Shown in pieces: positions 14,901 to 29,993 of a DNA stretch of 64,000 nt. The translations under genes were made by a program, and so were the position numbers. Within the stretch, counting starts at the first letter, position 1. Every line of letters begins with the position of its first letter. The notes under the pieces are model-generated. The model worked only from the letters and a program-made list of their open reading frames with translations. It had not been told where the DNA came from and searched no databases. The DNA is taken from contig JANCRA010000028.1 in NCBI GenBank assembly GCA_024362935.1, positions 8,304,476-8,368,475 on the forward strand, read 5' to 3'. The DNA is from Setophaga petechia. Taxonomy: Eukaryota > Chordata > Aves > Passeriformes > Parulidae.

Positions 14901-17900
14901 AGACCCCCAGGCTGACTCCCTCAGCTTTCCTCTTACCTTTCCCACTTCCACCAGGGATGGCCCAAACCCACAACCCTGGGAGAAGGAGGAATCCCATACC
15001 ACACACACACTGTGTGTGCTGCCCCTGGGAATTCCAACAGCTCCTGTTGTGCTATGAGACTTTGGGAAACACAGAGCCCTGGAAAAGCTCACAGCCTGTG
15101 TGGGATGCTGAGGGAAGGGTCGTGGGGAGAGCAGCTTGGCACAGCTCTGCAACAAGAAATCAACACATCAAAACACAGCCACACATCACAGCCCTGGACA
15201 AGTCAGAGCAGGGATTTATTAACCTCACAGACACCCACAGCTCCTCAGAGCTCCTAATAAAATGCATTCTCCCCATTAATTGGGAAGGGAAGTCATGGTC
15301 CAGGAGCAGCTTTGAAGATGGATTCGTGCACATCTGCCTCACATTCCTGTTAGTGCCTCCCTCTCTCCTTGCCTGTCAAAAGCCCATGGATTTGGAAACT
15401 GATTTCAACATGGATCCTGGATGGTTTAGCATTACAGGACTTGAACTGCTGAGGCAGAGGTCAGGGAAGTGGTTTATTTGGGTTTTTTCTTTAATTGACT
15501 GCAGGAAGCTGTTATGGAAGTCCCTCAAGAAGGGTCTGGCCTGCCTAACCCACTGAGGCAGCCCTGTGCCAAGCTGGCCTTTAGCTAAAGCAGCCTACAG
15601 AGGTCTCAGAGAAATCCCAAGTGACAGCTCAAGGAAGAGATTACTTTCAGAAATGATTACGTGTGTGCTCCTTATTTTTAGGGTTTGTTTTGAAACTGTT
15701 TCCAAGCATGTAATCAATGATTTAACCCCTTGGTCTCCTAAAGTAAAATCAGCATAAGAATAAAACTTAAAATGTAAGATTTTATCTGGTATTCTAGGCA
15801 AAGTGTGTAGGTGCTAAGCAGGGCAGCCTCAGAGCCTGGAGCTTGTCTTTTGTTACACATCTGACTCCTCTGATGCTCTGGCTGCCTCAGTAATTAATTG
15901 CAATTTGAACTGAGCTCTGCCCCACTCCTTTGCTAATCTTAAATTAATCACGTCATGAGCTTTTTCCGCTTTTCCCAACCACAGTTGTGTGAGCGAGTGA
16001 CAAATCTCACTAATTGCAGAGGAAATGGTTCTCCAGCCTTACACCTGATCCAGCTGGAGCAGAGCCAGAACCAGCCTGGCCAGGAGGCCCAGATATCCCA
16101 GGGCAGCATCCCAGATCCACCAGGCTGGACCCAGCGTGCCCAGAAACGTTGTGGGCACAAAGCTGATGAGGAATTTAACACTGGGAGGACACAGAATGTG
16201 CAGGGCAGTTCACACAACTCCCCAGTTAAGCTTATTAGAAGCACATTAAGAGCAGAGCCCAGCTGGCTCCTGTGGCTGCCCACAGAGCCACATCCTGCCT
16301 GCCACCCTCCCAGCCCAGCCAGCTCACACTGGGTCAGCTGCACCCACTGGGAGAGCAAAGTCCAGCTGTGCTGCCTGATGGAAGGATGATTAGGGAGGAA
16401 TTCTTCCCTGTCAGGCTGCTGAGCCACTGCCAGGGGTTGGGCAGAGAAGCTGTGGCTGCCCCATCCCTGGAAGTGTTCGAGGAAAGGTTGGGTGAGGCTT
16501 GGAGCAACCTCATCTAGTGGAAGGTTCCTGTGCTCCTGTTCCAGGTGAGGCACTTGGAACAAGGTGGTTTTTAAGGTCCCCTCCAGCCCAAACCATTTTG
16601 TGTTACAGCCAGAATTCCACCTCTCCCTGGAGACCTGAAAGGCTGCTCAGAAACACAGAATGCTCCTGGTGTGAGCATTCCTAAAACACACTTTTCCTGT
16701 GGTACCAAGCCCTGCTGGACTCTGGTTGATGAAGCAACCCTAAAACACAGCCAGCCCTGCCCAGGTCCCAGGCAGGACACAGTTCAATGTGTGAACTGAA
16801 GTGCTACTGGCCCATGAGTTTGGATAAAGATGGATTATCCTCTTTCTGGAACAACAAAGGGCAGCCAGGGCACCAGGACATTTCTGCTGCAGCCCCACCA
16901 CCAACTCCTCCTTCAATTTCAACCTGTCAAAGACAGAATTGCTGCAACAGGGTGTGGTGTCTGCCCTGACACCCAGCACGTCCAAAAGGCTGGGGCAGCT
17001 GTGAACTTCTCTCCCACAGCCTGGTCCTTCCTCCTCCCCTACCTGAAGCAGAAGAGTGGAACAGTTTCACATTGCTATTTCTGGCCATCTGTTTTTAAGG
17101 GTGTAGAAATGAGCAAAGGCCATAGAATGCCCCAAATAACCACCAGGTGTTAAAATTCTCAAAAATATTCTTTGCTTTCTGTTAAACCCACCAGGATGAA
17201 AACTGAGCTTGAGAAGGGAAGTTGCAAAGTGTTCCTGGGTGATAAAATACAATATGCTCAACGTGGATGTACTGTTTACCTGTATCCCCAAACTCACTGA
17301 GGGTTTCAGGTGTGGGGAGCATTTCCTGGCTCCCACACATCCAGCAGGACAGGAAGCACTTCCCAAGGCAAGCCTGGGACATCATCACAGTGCCTGGCTC
17401 TGACCCTGGTACCAGCAAGTCTCAGCAGGAGGGGAACACAACATTTTCATGCATTTCACATCCTCCCTGTGCTCCAGAGCACTCTGACCCAGGGTTGAAG
17501 AGGCAGACAGCAACCAGCTCTGCTCCAAGCCTGGCTCACCAGCTTAGCAATCCCTGCTCCCTGGGAGGGCAGGAGCTTACCAAGAGCACCATCCATCCCC
17601 ACTGACGCCACACGAGGTGACAGCAAGGTTGTAGGGTGGCCCTGTCCCCCCCAGACAGCCCTGGGGAGGGCAGGGACACAGAGGCTGCCATGAAGTGAGC
17701 ATGCAGAGCTCCACACAGCCATGGCTGGGATTCAGCACCCAACTGAGGATGCTGGCAGGATGCTCCAGTGCCTGCTGCGTGCTCTCCCTGCTACAGGCAG
17801 GGGATTTCTGGGCAGTGAATCACGCAGCTGCACCAGCAGAGCAGCTCAGCTCACAGAAGGAGACCCAAAGGTCCCCAGCAACAGCAGCCCCTCTCAGAGG

Positions 17901-19177
17901 AGCCTCTGCGAGCCCTTCCTGAGGGCTGACACGAGTCCCTGCTGGGCTGTCCTCCTCCCTTCCTGCTCACACACAGCCCCACGGGGCTGCCTGCACGCAG
18001 CAGCACCCACAGCCGCATCCTTCCTCTCTAGGGCTCGTCACAGCCCCGGCCTGTGACACTGAGCTGGCTTGGAGGGCAGAGCATTGAGAGGCACAGGGAG
18101 CACAGCCAGACCCCCGGGCAGCCCCTCAGCCCTGACAGCCCAGAGAGACAACACAAAGGTCCTGGGAGATGGAAAAAGGACTTTTTGGGACACCAGGGCA
18201 GATTGTCCCTGGGCATTGCTGGCCTGAGGCAGTACCATGGAATGGTTTGGGATGGAAAGGGACCTTAAAGACTATCTGGTTCCAACCCTCTGCCAGGGGC
18301 AGGGACACCTTCCACCAGCCCAGGCTGCTCCAAGACCCATCCAAGCTCATCTTGAACACTTCCAGGGATACAGTAGCCACAGCTTCTCTGTGCCAGGGCC
18401 CCACCACTCTCCCAGGGAGGAATTTCTCCCTAATATCTAATCTAAACCTGCTCTCTATCAGTGTGAAGCCATTCCCCCCTGCCCTGGCCTTTCCCCAGCC
18501 CTGTGTGTTGCTGTCCCGAGCTCTTCTGCCAAGCACAACAGCCCCTCCAGGCACACACTCCCACCACCGCCTCCAAGATGCCCTCAAGACCACGGGTGCT
18601 ACACTGGAGAGGGGGAAAATGGGTTGGGGGCTGCTCTGGAGTCCCCCCATGCTGTGGCCAGGGATCCAGCCCGTCCCATTGCCGTGGGAGCAGACACAGG
18701 GAATGGGGTGATGGCGAGAGCAGCGAGGAGCATCCCAACACCGACCTTTGAGCAGAGTTGGGGGGCTGCACCCCAAGCTCCGGGCATTCCCCTGGGGGCT
18801 GTGTGACCACTCCGGGCTGACCCCAGCCCCTAGGGTGGCACATCCCGGTGCGGGCTCCGTCCCCTGCCCTGCTGCATCCCCACTTCTTGTCCCCCGGGAA
18901 GGGGGGGACCGCTTCCCCTTTCCCCTCTGGGTTAGCCCCCCTGAAATGACAAACAGCTCCTCTTTTCCCCCCGGTTTAGAGAGGAGAATCGGCTGCCCTT
19001 TTTCCCCCCCGGGGACGCGGTCCCCATCCTCCCCCCGCGCCATGCCCGGCACGCACCGCTGGTGACCCGCTGCAGCCCCAGCACATCGTCGGGCCCGATG
19101 AGCGCCTTTCGGCCCAGCTCCTCCTCGGTCCTGGCCGCCGCCGCCCCCCCGGCCCCGCCGCTCTTCTTCACCTTCAT
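5919..19177 (-). CDS. UNC119: UNC119 lipid-binding chaperone (uncoordinated-119 homologue)
   Basis: Coding exons (minus): 19057-19177, 9423-9536, 8304-8406, 7430-7602, 5919-6031; 624 nt, 207 aa. All junctions are GT-AG and phases agree. UNC119 is a PDE6-delta-like beta-sandwich protein that extracts myristoylated cargo such as transducin alpha and ciliary proteins from membranes. Seen here: MKVKK start, [14 protein letters not shown] near residues 27-40, the [13 protein letters not shown] segment, then [20 protein letters not shown] and a [12 protein letters not shown] stretch, ending [12 protein letters not shown]. The core is nearly identical to the human protein. The N-terminus is shorter than human (240 aa), lacking much of the Ser/Pro/acidic leader. 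The start at 19177 is the MKVKK methionine, followed closely by the conserved domain. UNC119B was considered, but the synteny favours UNC119. Confidence 0.95.
6650..6745 (-). mobile_element. Old CR1 LINE 3' fragment (degenerate)
   Basis: In UNC119 intron 4. The order of phrases (ggaaaaaccctcagaggcc, aaatccaacc, cacatccacac, ttcagggatg) follows the reverse complement of CR1 3' ends, at visibly higher divergence than the copies below. Confidence 0.5.
7785..8125 (-). mobile_element. CR1 LINE 3' fragment
   Basis: In UNC119 intron 3, reverse orientation. It shows the diagnostic avian CR1 phrases (gttgctccaagctccatcc, atctccagggatgg, ccacagcttctctgg, attcccccttgtcctgtcac). It is 5'-truncated, as is usual for CR1. 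Confidence 0.85.
8611..8667. repeat. Perfect 17-bp inverted repeat with 23-nt spacer
   Basis: Arms at 8611-8627 and 8651-8667 are exact reverse complements. The 13-bp word tttctattcctca occurs at 8621-8633 and again at 8667-8679, so inverted and direct copies interlock. It lies in UNC119 intron 2. See findings for a template-switch interpretation. Confidence 0.85.
10135..10390 (-). mobile_element. CR1 LINE 3' fragment
   Basis: In UNC119 intron 1. It begins with the reverse complement of a CR1 terminus (aatcacagaattgttaagg), then aagatcatcaagtccaac, ctaaaccatgtcccaa and acttccagggatgagg. The subfamily appears different from the 7785-8125 copy. Confidence 0.8.
10940..11110 (+). mobile_element. 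CR1 LINE 3' fragment
   Basis: Forward-strand CR1 phrases in order: atgccccatccctggaagtg, ttcaaggccaggcaggaag, cttggagcaacctggt, gatgatctttaaggtcc. It ends near ttctacaattctata. It lies in UNC119 intron 1. Confidence 0.85.
11955..12072 (-). other. Exon-like open segment of unknown identity in UNC119 intron 1
   Basis: On the minus strand a pyrimidine-rich tract plus CTAG (AG at 12074-12073) precedes an open frame. It begins [16 protein letters not shown], continues [18 protein letters not shown] and then turns lysine/asparagine-rich. A possible GT donor (GTAACC) follows AAC CCA. Residue composition looks more protein-like than the flanks. I do not recognise it. Candidates are a cryptic or alternative exon, an exapted old repeat, or chance. 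The opposite strand is also open across the same stretch, which argues for caution. Confidence 0.3.
12068..12195. repeat. Poly(A)-rich tract and short tandem duplication
   Basis: An A-rich tract with G interruptions (about 12075-12127) is followed by two copies of a roughly 27-bp unit containing tattcctctcagtctgta. On the minus strand the A tract acts as the polypyrimidine run before the CTAG at 12076-12073. Confidence 0.7.
16375..16615 (+). mobile_element. CR1 LINE 3' fragment
   Basis: Forward CR1 phrases: gatgattagggaggaattc, gccactgccaggggttggg, agaagctgtggctgcccc, gaagtgttcgaggaaagg, cttggagcaacctc, ttttaaggtcccctccagc. It lies in UNC119 intron 1. Confidence 0.9.
18234..18500 (-). mobile_element. 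CR1 LINE 3' fragment
   Basis: Reverse-complement CR1 with the terminal phrases atggaatggtttgggatgg and agggaccttaaag, then cacttccagggata and ccacagcttctctg, and the older segment aatttctccctaatatctaa. It lies in UNC119 intron 1, within 1 kb of exon 1. Confidence 0.9.
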
Positions 19178-19420
19178 GGCCCCGCCGCCGCCGCCGCCGC
19201 CGCCGGTGTGAGCGGCCCCGGCCCCGCTGCGCGCCGCCGCACCGGGAGGGGCATCGCCATCACCGCCCCCGGCCCGCCCCCGGCCGGCAGCGCCGCCCGG
19301 CTCCGCGGGAAGGGGGAGGAACGGGCGAGGAAGGAGAGCGGCCCCTCCACGCTGCTCCTAGGGGCTCAGGGCAAACCCTGTCTGCTGGAGGAGAATGGGG
19401 TCTCCCCTCCTGCGAACCCC
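19057..19420 (-). promoter_or_regulatory. UNC119: UNC119 first exon and CpG-rich promoter with CGG repeat
   Basis: High CpG density spans the start codon. Immediately upstream of the ATG (19177) the minus strand carries an uninterrupted run of about eight CGG triplets at 19182-19206, presumably in the 5'UTR. No TATA box was seen, consistent with a CpG-island promoter. Confidence 0.6.
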
Positions 19421-19744
19421 CCCAGGTGAGGTGGGGACAGATCCCACACCTGGCCCGGAGCACAGGGACAGCCGCCCCAACCACCCCTAGACCGACACAC
19501 GGTGGAGGAACTGAATGCCGGGCTGCCCCAAGGGGCTCTGCACCCATGGACGGGATGGATTCCAGGAACAGCCCCCCAGGAAATGTTCCCGCTCCCCAAC
19601 CAAGTATTTTTGGCTAAATACACATAAAACAGGAGCCAGAGCCCATAAAGCAGTGGAGTGGGGGCAGGAAAGCGGGGCCAGGGGAAGGCAGAGCAATAGG
19701 TATCCCCCAAAAGGCTAAAGGAGAGTCACACAGCCCCACATCAG
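19178..19744. other. UNC119 5' to PIGS 3' intergenic spacer
   Basis: About 0.57 kb between the UNC119 start codon and the predicted end of the PIGS transcript. The right part is UNC119 5'UTR and promoter; the left part holds no recognised element. Confidence 0.6.
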
Positions 19745-19766
19745 CCCCACAAAGAACAGGGGTTTC

Positions 19767-19772
19767 TTTATT
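19767..19772 (-). terminator. PIGS: PIGS polyadenylation signal
   Basis: AATAAA on the minus strand about 280 nt after the PIGS stop (20050). It is the first canonical signal downstream. Confidence 0.75.
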
Positions 19773-20049
19773 TACACAGCAGCTTCTTCTGAATACGGCA
19801 CCAAGCTGGAGGTTCACAAAGGCAGCAGCCTCCCTCCCCTCTCTGCCTCTGTGGGTCCAGAGGGCTCAGCACCCAAACTGAGATCCCTTCCCACCTCCCA
19901 AAGCAGCCTCTCTTCCTACTCCTGCATCCTGGCCTGGCACACCCAAGCCAAGCAGCCAGGCCTGGACCCTGGGGTGCCTTTCTGGGCCATAAGTCTGTGA
20001 CAACACCACCCCAAGGGGTGGGGACAGCCCCAAGGCAGGGCAGCATCGC

Positions 20050-23735
<3,686 letters not shown>

Positions 23736-24214
23736 CTTCACTTCCTAGCCCAGCCGGGGGGGCGTGGCCTTCGCCAGCCCAGCCAGTCAGGGCTCAGAAT
23801 ACCTAAAGCACCCAATGGGCGCGGCGTGCGCCGCGCGGCGGCACAGACGGGCGGGCAGCGGAACCAATCAGAACACGTATCGGCCGTGAGGCGGAGAGCT
23901 TTGCCCTCTACGAGTGCCGCGGAGGGACCTGTGGCGGCGCCTCCCGTGGGCGCCGGAGCAGCGCCAAGTACCTGGACCGGGCGGTGGACACGAAAAGAGG
24001 GGACAGGAGCTGCTCAACCGCCCCATCACCCTTAGGCGGAGCCCACCCACCCCGCGCAAAGCTTACGGAGCTTCACGATCTGTGTGGGCGGGCTGAGACC
24101 CAGCACAGCTCATTGCGTAAGTGAGCACAACACGCTGCCGGTGATGCCCGGAGCGGGAGCGGGGGGACAAGAGCTGCCGGGTGCCCCGGCGGCGAGAAAA
24201 GAGGCTGCACAGCG
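23736..24214. promoter_or_regulatory. PIGS: PIGS promoter / ALDOC 3' spacer with two CCAAT boxes
   Basis: CpG-rich spacer between the PIGS start and the predicted ALDOC transcript end. CCAAT motifs lie at 23812-23816 and 23864-23868 (NF-Y sites are functional in either orientation). The PIGS start region reads AAGATGGTGGC, resembling a YY1 site overlapping the ATG. No TATA box was noted. Confidence 0.5.
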
Positions 24215-24226
24215 CTGTCTCTACCA

Positions 24227-24232
24227 TTTATT
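24227..24232 (-). terminator. ALDOC: ALDOC polyadenylation signal
   Basis: AATAAA on the minus strand about 380 nt past the stop at 24610. The intervening 3'UTR is GC-rich. Confidence 0.75.
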
Positions 24233-24609
24233 CGTTGTTAGGCTATTTGGTACACGGGGTGCACACGGCGAACACAACACAGGCGCCCCAAGGGCGGCAG
24301 CGACCAGGACTGCAAAGCTACGGCAGGGCAGGGGCACCCCCAGGCCTCCCCTCCTGCCCCCCACGCGGCCTGCCCTCCTCCCCTCACGGCCCGGCCGGAG
24401 CCCCCGGCCAAAGGGGCACCCGGGTGGCTCCCCCCAGAGCCCGGCTGAGCCGGACCCCCCATTCCATCTGCGGACATCCCGCGGGGCGCTCTCCCCTTCC
24501 CCTCCCCGCGTGGCGGCTCCCCTGGGCGGCTGGGGTGGAAGCGGGGTGTGAGCGGTGGCGGGGAGGGGCCGGGGCGGGGGCCGGGGCCGGTGGGGTGCCC
24601 GGCCGGGGC

Positions 24610-26999
<2,390 letters not shown>

Positions 27000-27259
27000 G
27001 GTGGCGGTGGCTGCGAGCGGACGGGGACTGAGTCACGCACCAGCGCGGCGACACCCCGAAACCACACACAGCCCCTTCCCGGGGAGCCGGGACCCGCACG
27101 GGGCTGCCAGCGCGACCCCACCGGCCAGGGCACGTTGTGTAAGCCTCGTGGCAGGGATCGTGGAGGATGCCGGGCAGCTCCCAGCCATTTTGCTGCCTGC
27201 CAGCCCGCCCCCAGCCCAGCCATCTTGAGGGAGGGCAGCTCCGCGGGGACCCACGCAGG

Positions 27260-27640
27260 ACACGAGGGGACCGGGATAGGGGTACCCTGGGGATGGGAAT
27301 ACCCCGCGAGGAACGGAAACAGCCCGGGGATGGGGGTGCCGGGGGGGCGGAAATACTCCGGGAAAAGGGGAAAGAGAAACCCCAGGGAGGCTCTACCTGA
27401 ATCTGGAGTTAGCCGGACTTTGGGGTACCCCGGAGACGGAGATACTCCACAGTCGGGAATAACCCGCGGGGAGGTTACGCGGGCAATGACGATAACACGG
27501 GCATGGGGATACCGGGGGGACGGAAATAGCCCGGGAATGGGGCACGGAGCCGCCCCAGGGCGGCACAACCCGGGGATGGAGGTACCCAAAGTTTGGGGTA
27601 CTCCAAGGATGGCGATACCCCGGGGCTGGCGCCGTCGTGG
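27260..27640. repeat. Degenerate minisatellite in ALDOC intron 1
   Basis: Irregular repetition of words like ggggatgggaataccccg, gggaacggaaatagcccgg and ggggtaccccggagacgg, giving about a dozen imperfect units of 20-40 bp. It lies within the inferred first intron (27014-27936). Confidence 0.6.
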
Positions 27641-27936
27641 GGCCGGTGGTGCCCCCAAGAGCCGGGGCGCTCGATCTCCCGGCCGGCACCGTAGGAACTT
27701 AAGCTCCGCCAGCGCAGGAGGAGTATCCTGGGTCCCCCCAAACCCTCAATACCCCCATGCCCGGCGGTCTCTCTGCCCTGGAGCCCCCCAGCGCGGACCG
27801 ACCCCCGGGGATGCCGCACGGAAACACCCGGGATGCTCGGCGGGGCTGCCGCCTCCCGCCGCCGGGACCCCCCGGCTGTTCCCCCGGCAGCTCCCCCCGG
27901 CCCCTCGGCTCTCCCCGACCCCCGGCTCCCCCGTAC

Positions 27937-28040
27937 CGTGTCGGGCGGCGGCGACGAGTACGGACTGCGGGCTGCGCGCTCTGGCCCCGCGGTAAATGTG
28001 GCTGCGGTGCCGCAGAGCTACGTGACCGGCGGGGCGGCAC
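27937..28040 (-). promoter_or_regulatory. ALDOC: ALDOC non-coding exon 1 and core promoter (inferred)
   Basis: A GT donor (CACG|GTACGG) at 27936-27935 on the minus strand fits a short non-coding first exon spliced to the acceptor at 27013-27011. Upstream lies CpG-rich DNA with a TCACGTAG word (CRE-like) near 28018-28026 and a CATTTACC word. The transcription start is inferred, not seen. Confidence 0.45.
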
Positions 28041-29920
28041 CGGGCAGGACCGGCCCCATGCCCCGCCCCGGCCCGCCCCCGCCACCGCCCGCTCCCCCCG
28101 CCGGCTTCGGCCCCCCCTACCACCGGGGTCGTGCCCCTCGCCAGCGACAAACCCCCGTGCTCCTGGCGACCCTCAGGTGACAATCCCAGGCTGGGGACCC
28201 CACTGTATCACCCCTTTGCAACGCCGTGCTGATGATGGGGACCCCTCTGTGCCTCCCCTGCCGCCACCCAGGGACACAGCTGAGTCACCCCTTGTCATGG
28301 GAAGGCCCCCTCATGCCACCCAGGCACTCCACTGGGCAATCTCCAGTTGCTGCTGGAGACCCCTCTGTCCCACCACCCCCTGCTTGGTTATGGGCAGGGA
28401 CCTCTGCCACATCCCTGCTGCTGATGGGGACCCTGCAGTGCCCCCCTGTTGCTACTGCCAGCTAAGGACAGCAACCCCTCCATGACACCCTCAGGCTGTG
28501 ACCCCTATTTACACTACTATCTAAACACAGACTTTCCCTTCATCACCCCTAGGCCAGAGACCCCCTTATGCCACGCCCAGGCTGGGGCCACTGTTACTGT
28601 GCAGGATACCCCATCTAGGCCACCACTGAGCCCCAGACCCTCCAGGACAGGGTGGGGGCACTCACAGGAGACCAACCCCCCTGAAAAACCACCCTCAGCC
28701 GGCACAGGGACAATACCAGTGTCCCCACTCGCCCCACGGGGATGGCTGCCAGGGCCCCGCTGTGCTGAATCCCGCCGTAAAAGGAGGCTCAGCCGCCCTG
28801 CATGGCCCCAATCCAGGGAAGGGAGCACATCTCCCTGCATCCCACAGCCGGGGCCCCCCACTGCTGACCTCGCACCTTGGGAGGCTGTACCCGACCCTGC
28901 AGGGTCATAGGGCAGGGAGGAAGGCAGGGCCAAGGAGCAGAGGGCACTGCTTCCCCACGAGCCACCCACGCACCCAGGACATGCAGGCACAGCCCCAAAT
29001 ATTTCCCGGTAGATAAATCGGTGCCAGCGCCCCACGTGTCACGGCACCCGCCCCACACAGAGTGGCACGGCTGTGGCAGAGGGCAGGGGAAGGTGATTTC
29101 CATCCCCCTTGGGCAGGAGAAAGAGGCCATTAAAAACCAGAGCACTTGTTGGAGTGCTGCTATTTTGGGCCATCGCAGGGGAGGGAGGGTACCGTGTGGT
29201 CCCCATGGCGGTGGGGAGCATCCTTGGGGTCAGGAACACCGGGAGGGGGCTCCCGCAGGAGCTGCCCCCGCAGGGAAGAAGGGAGGTGAGGTTGGAGCTG
29301 TGCTGGGAGCTGGGGAGCCCCTAAGGGAGCCCCCCCCTCCATGCAGCAGCGGCAACCAAGGGGGGTTGGGAGCAGGAGCTGGCAGAGCTCCCAGCACTGG
29401 CTGAGCCGTGGGATGCTGCGTGCTGGAGCCAGCCTGGGAGGGGGAAACATCCTCGTGCAACAGGCGTGTGCCCTCAGCCCCGTGATAGGGGTGCAGGATC
29501 CAACCTCTGGAACCATCCGTGATAAGGAGAGGAATCCAACCTCTGGAACAAGTCCCACGCAACAGGCTCGTGCCCGCAGCCCCGGGATGGGGTGCAGGGT
29601 CCAGACAAGCCCCTGCAGAGCAGGGCAGGGAGGGAATCTAGGGCAGGAGGAGGAGCAGGGAGCAGGGGAGGGAAGCTGGCTCAGCCCGGGCACTCTGGCT
29701 GCTGCCGGGGCCGCAGGGTGGGAGCCTGGGGAACGCGGTCCCTTATTGAGAGCAAACACTGGCAGAGAGGGGGGACATGTCCCCTGCCAAGAAGGAGAGG
29801 CCCTGGGGTGGCAGGGAGCTGTGCCCACAGCCCCGTGACGGAACAGGAGCAACCGGCACAGGCTGGACAAGTTGTCCCCACCCACAGCACCAGGAGCTTC
29901 CTGAATGCACACAGCAGGCA
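28041..29920. other. ALDOC-SPAG5 intergenic region
   Basis: About 1.9 kb without a recognised gene. At 28200-28460 there is weak repetition of ggggacccctctgt/tgccaccc-type words. The rest is GC-rich and shows no recognised transposon, RNA gene or coding exon. It may hold ALDOC regulatory sequence. Confidence 0.5.
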
Positions 29921-29939
29921 GGGTGAAAGCCAACACAAC

Positions 29940-29945
29940 TTTATT
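29940..29945 (-). terminator. SPAG5: SPAG5 polyadenylation signal
   Basis: AATAAA on the minus strand only about 50 nt after the SPAG5 stop (29994), giving a very short 3'UTR. Confidence 0.75.
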
Positions 29946-29993
29946 CAATAAATAATTACAACATTAACAACAGGAAAGGTTTCAGGCTACAGG

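Larger units (their letters stand above)
9537..19056 (-). other. UNC119: UNC119 intron 1 (9.5 kb)
   Basis: Runs from the GTGCGT donor next to exon 1 to the TGCAG acceptor of exon 2. Apart from the listed CR1 fragments, the A-rich tract and the open segment at 11955-12072, I saw no recognisable gene, RNA gene or long repeat. The last kilobase next to exon 1 is GC-rich promoter-proximal sequence. Long open frames near 18.1-19.0 kb cross a CR1 copy and are not supported as genes. Confidence 0.7.

Noticed and set aside
18126..19052. 308-codon minus-strand open frame before UNC119 exon 1
   Set aside because: It reads through a CR1 LINE fragment and GC-rich promoter-proximal intron; no protein resemblance.
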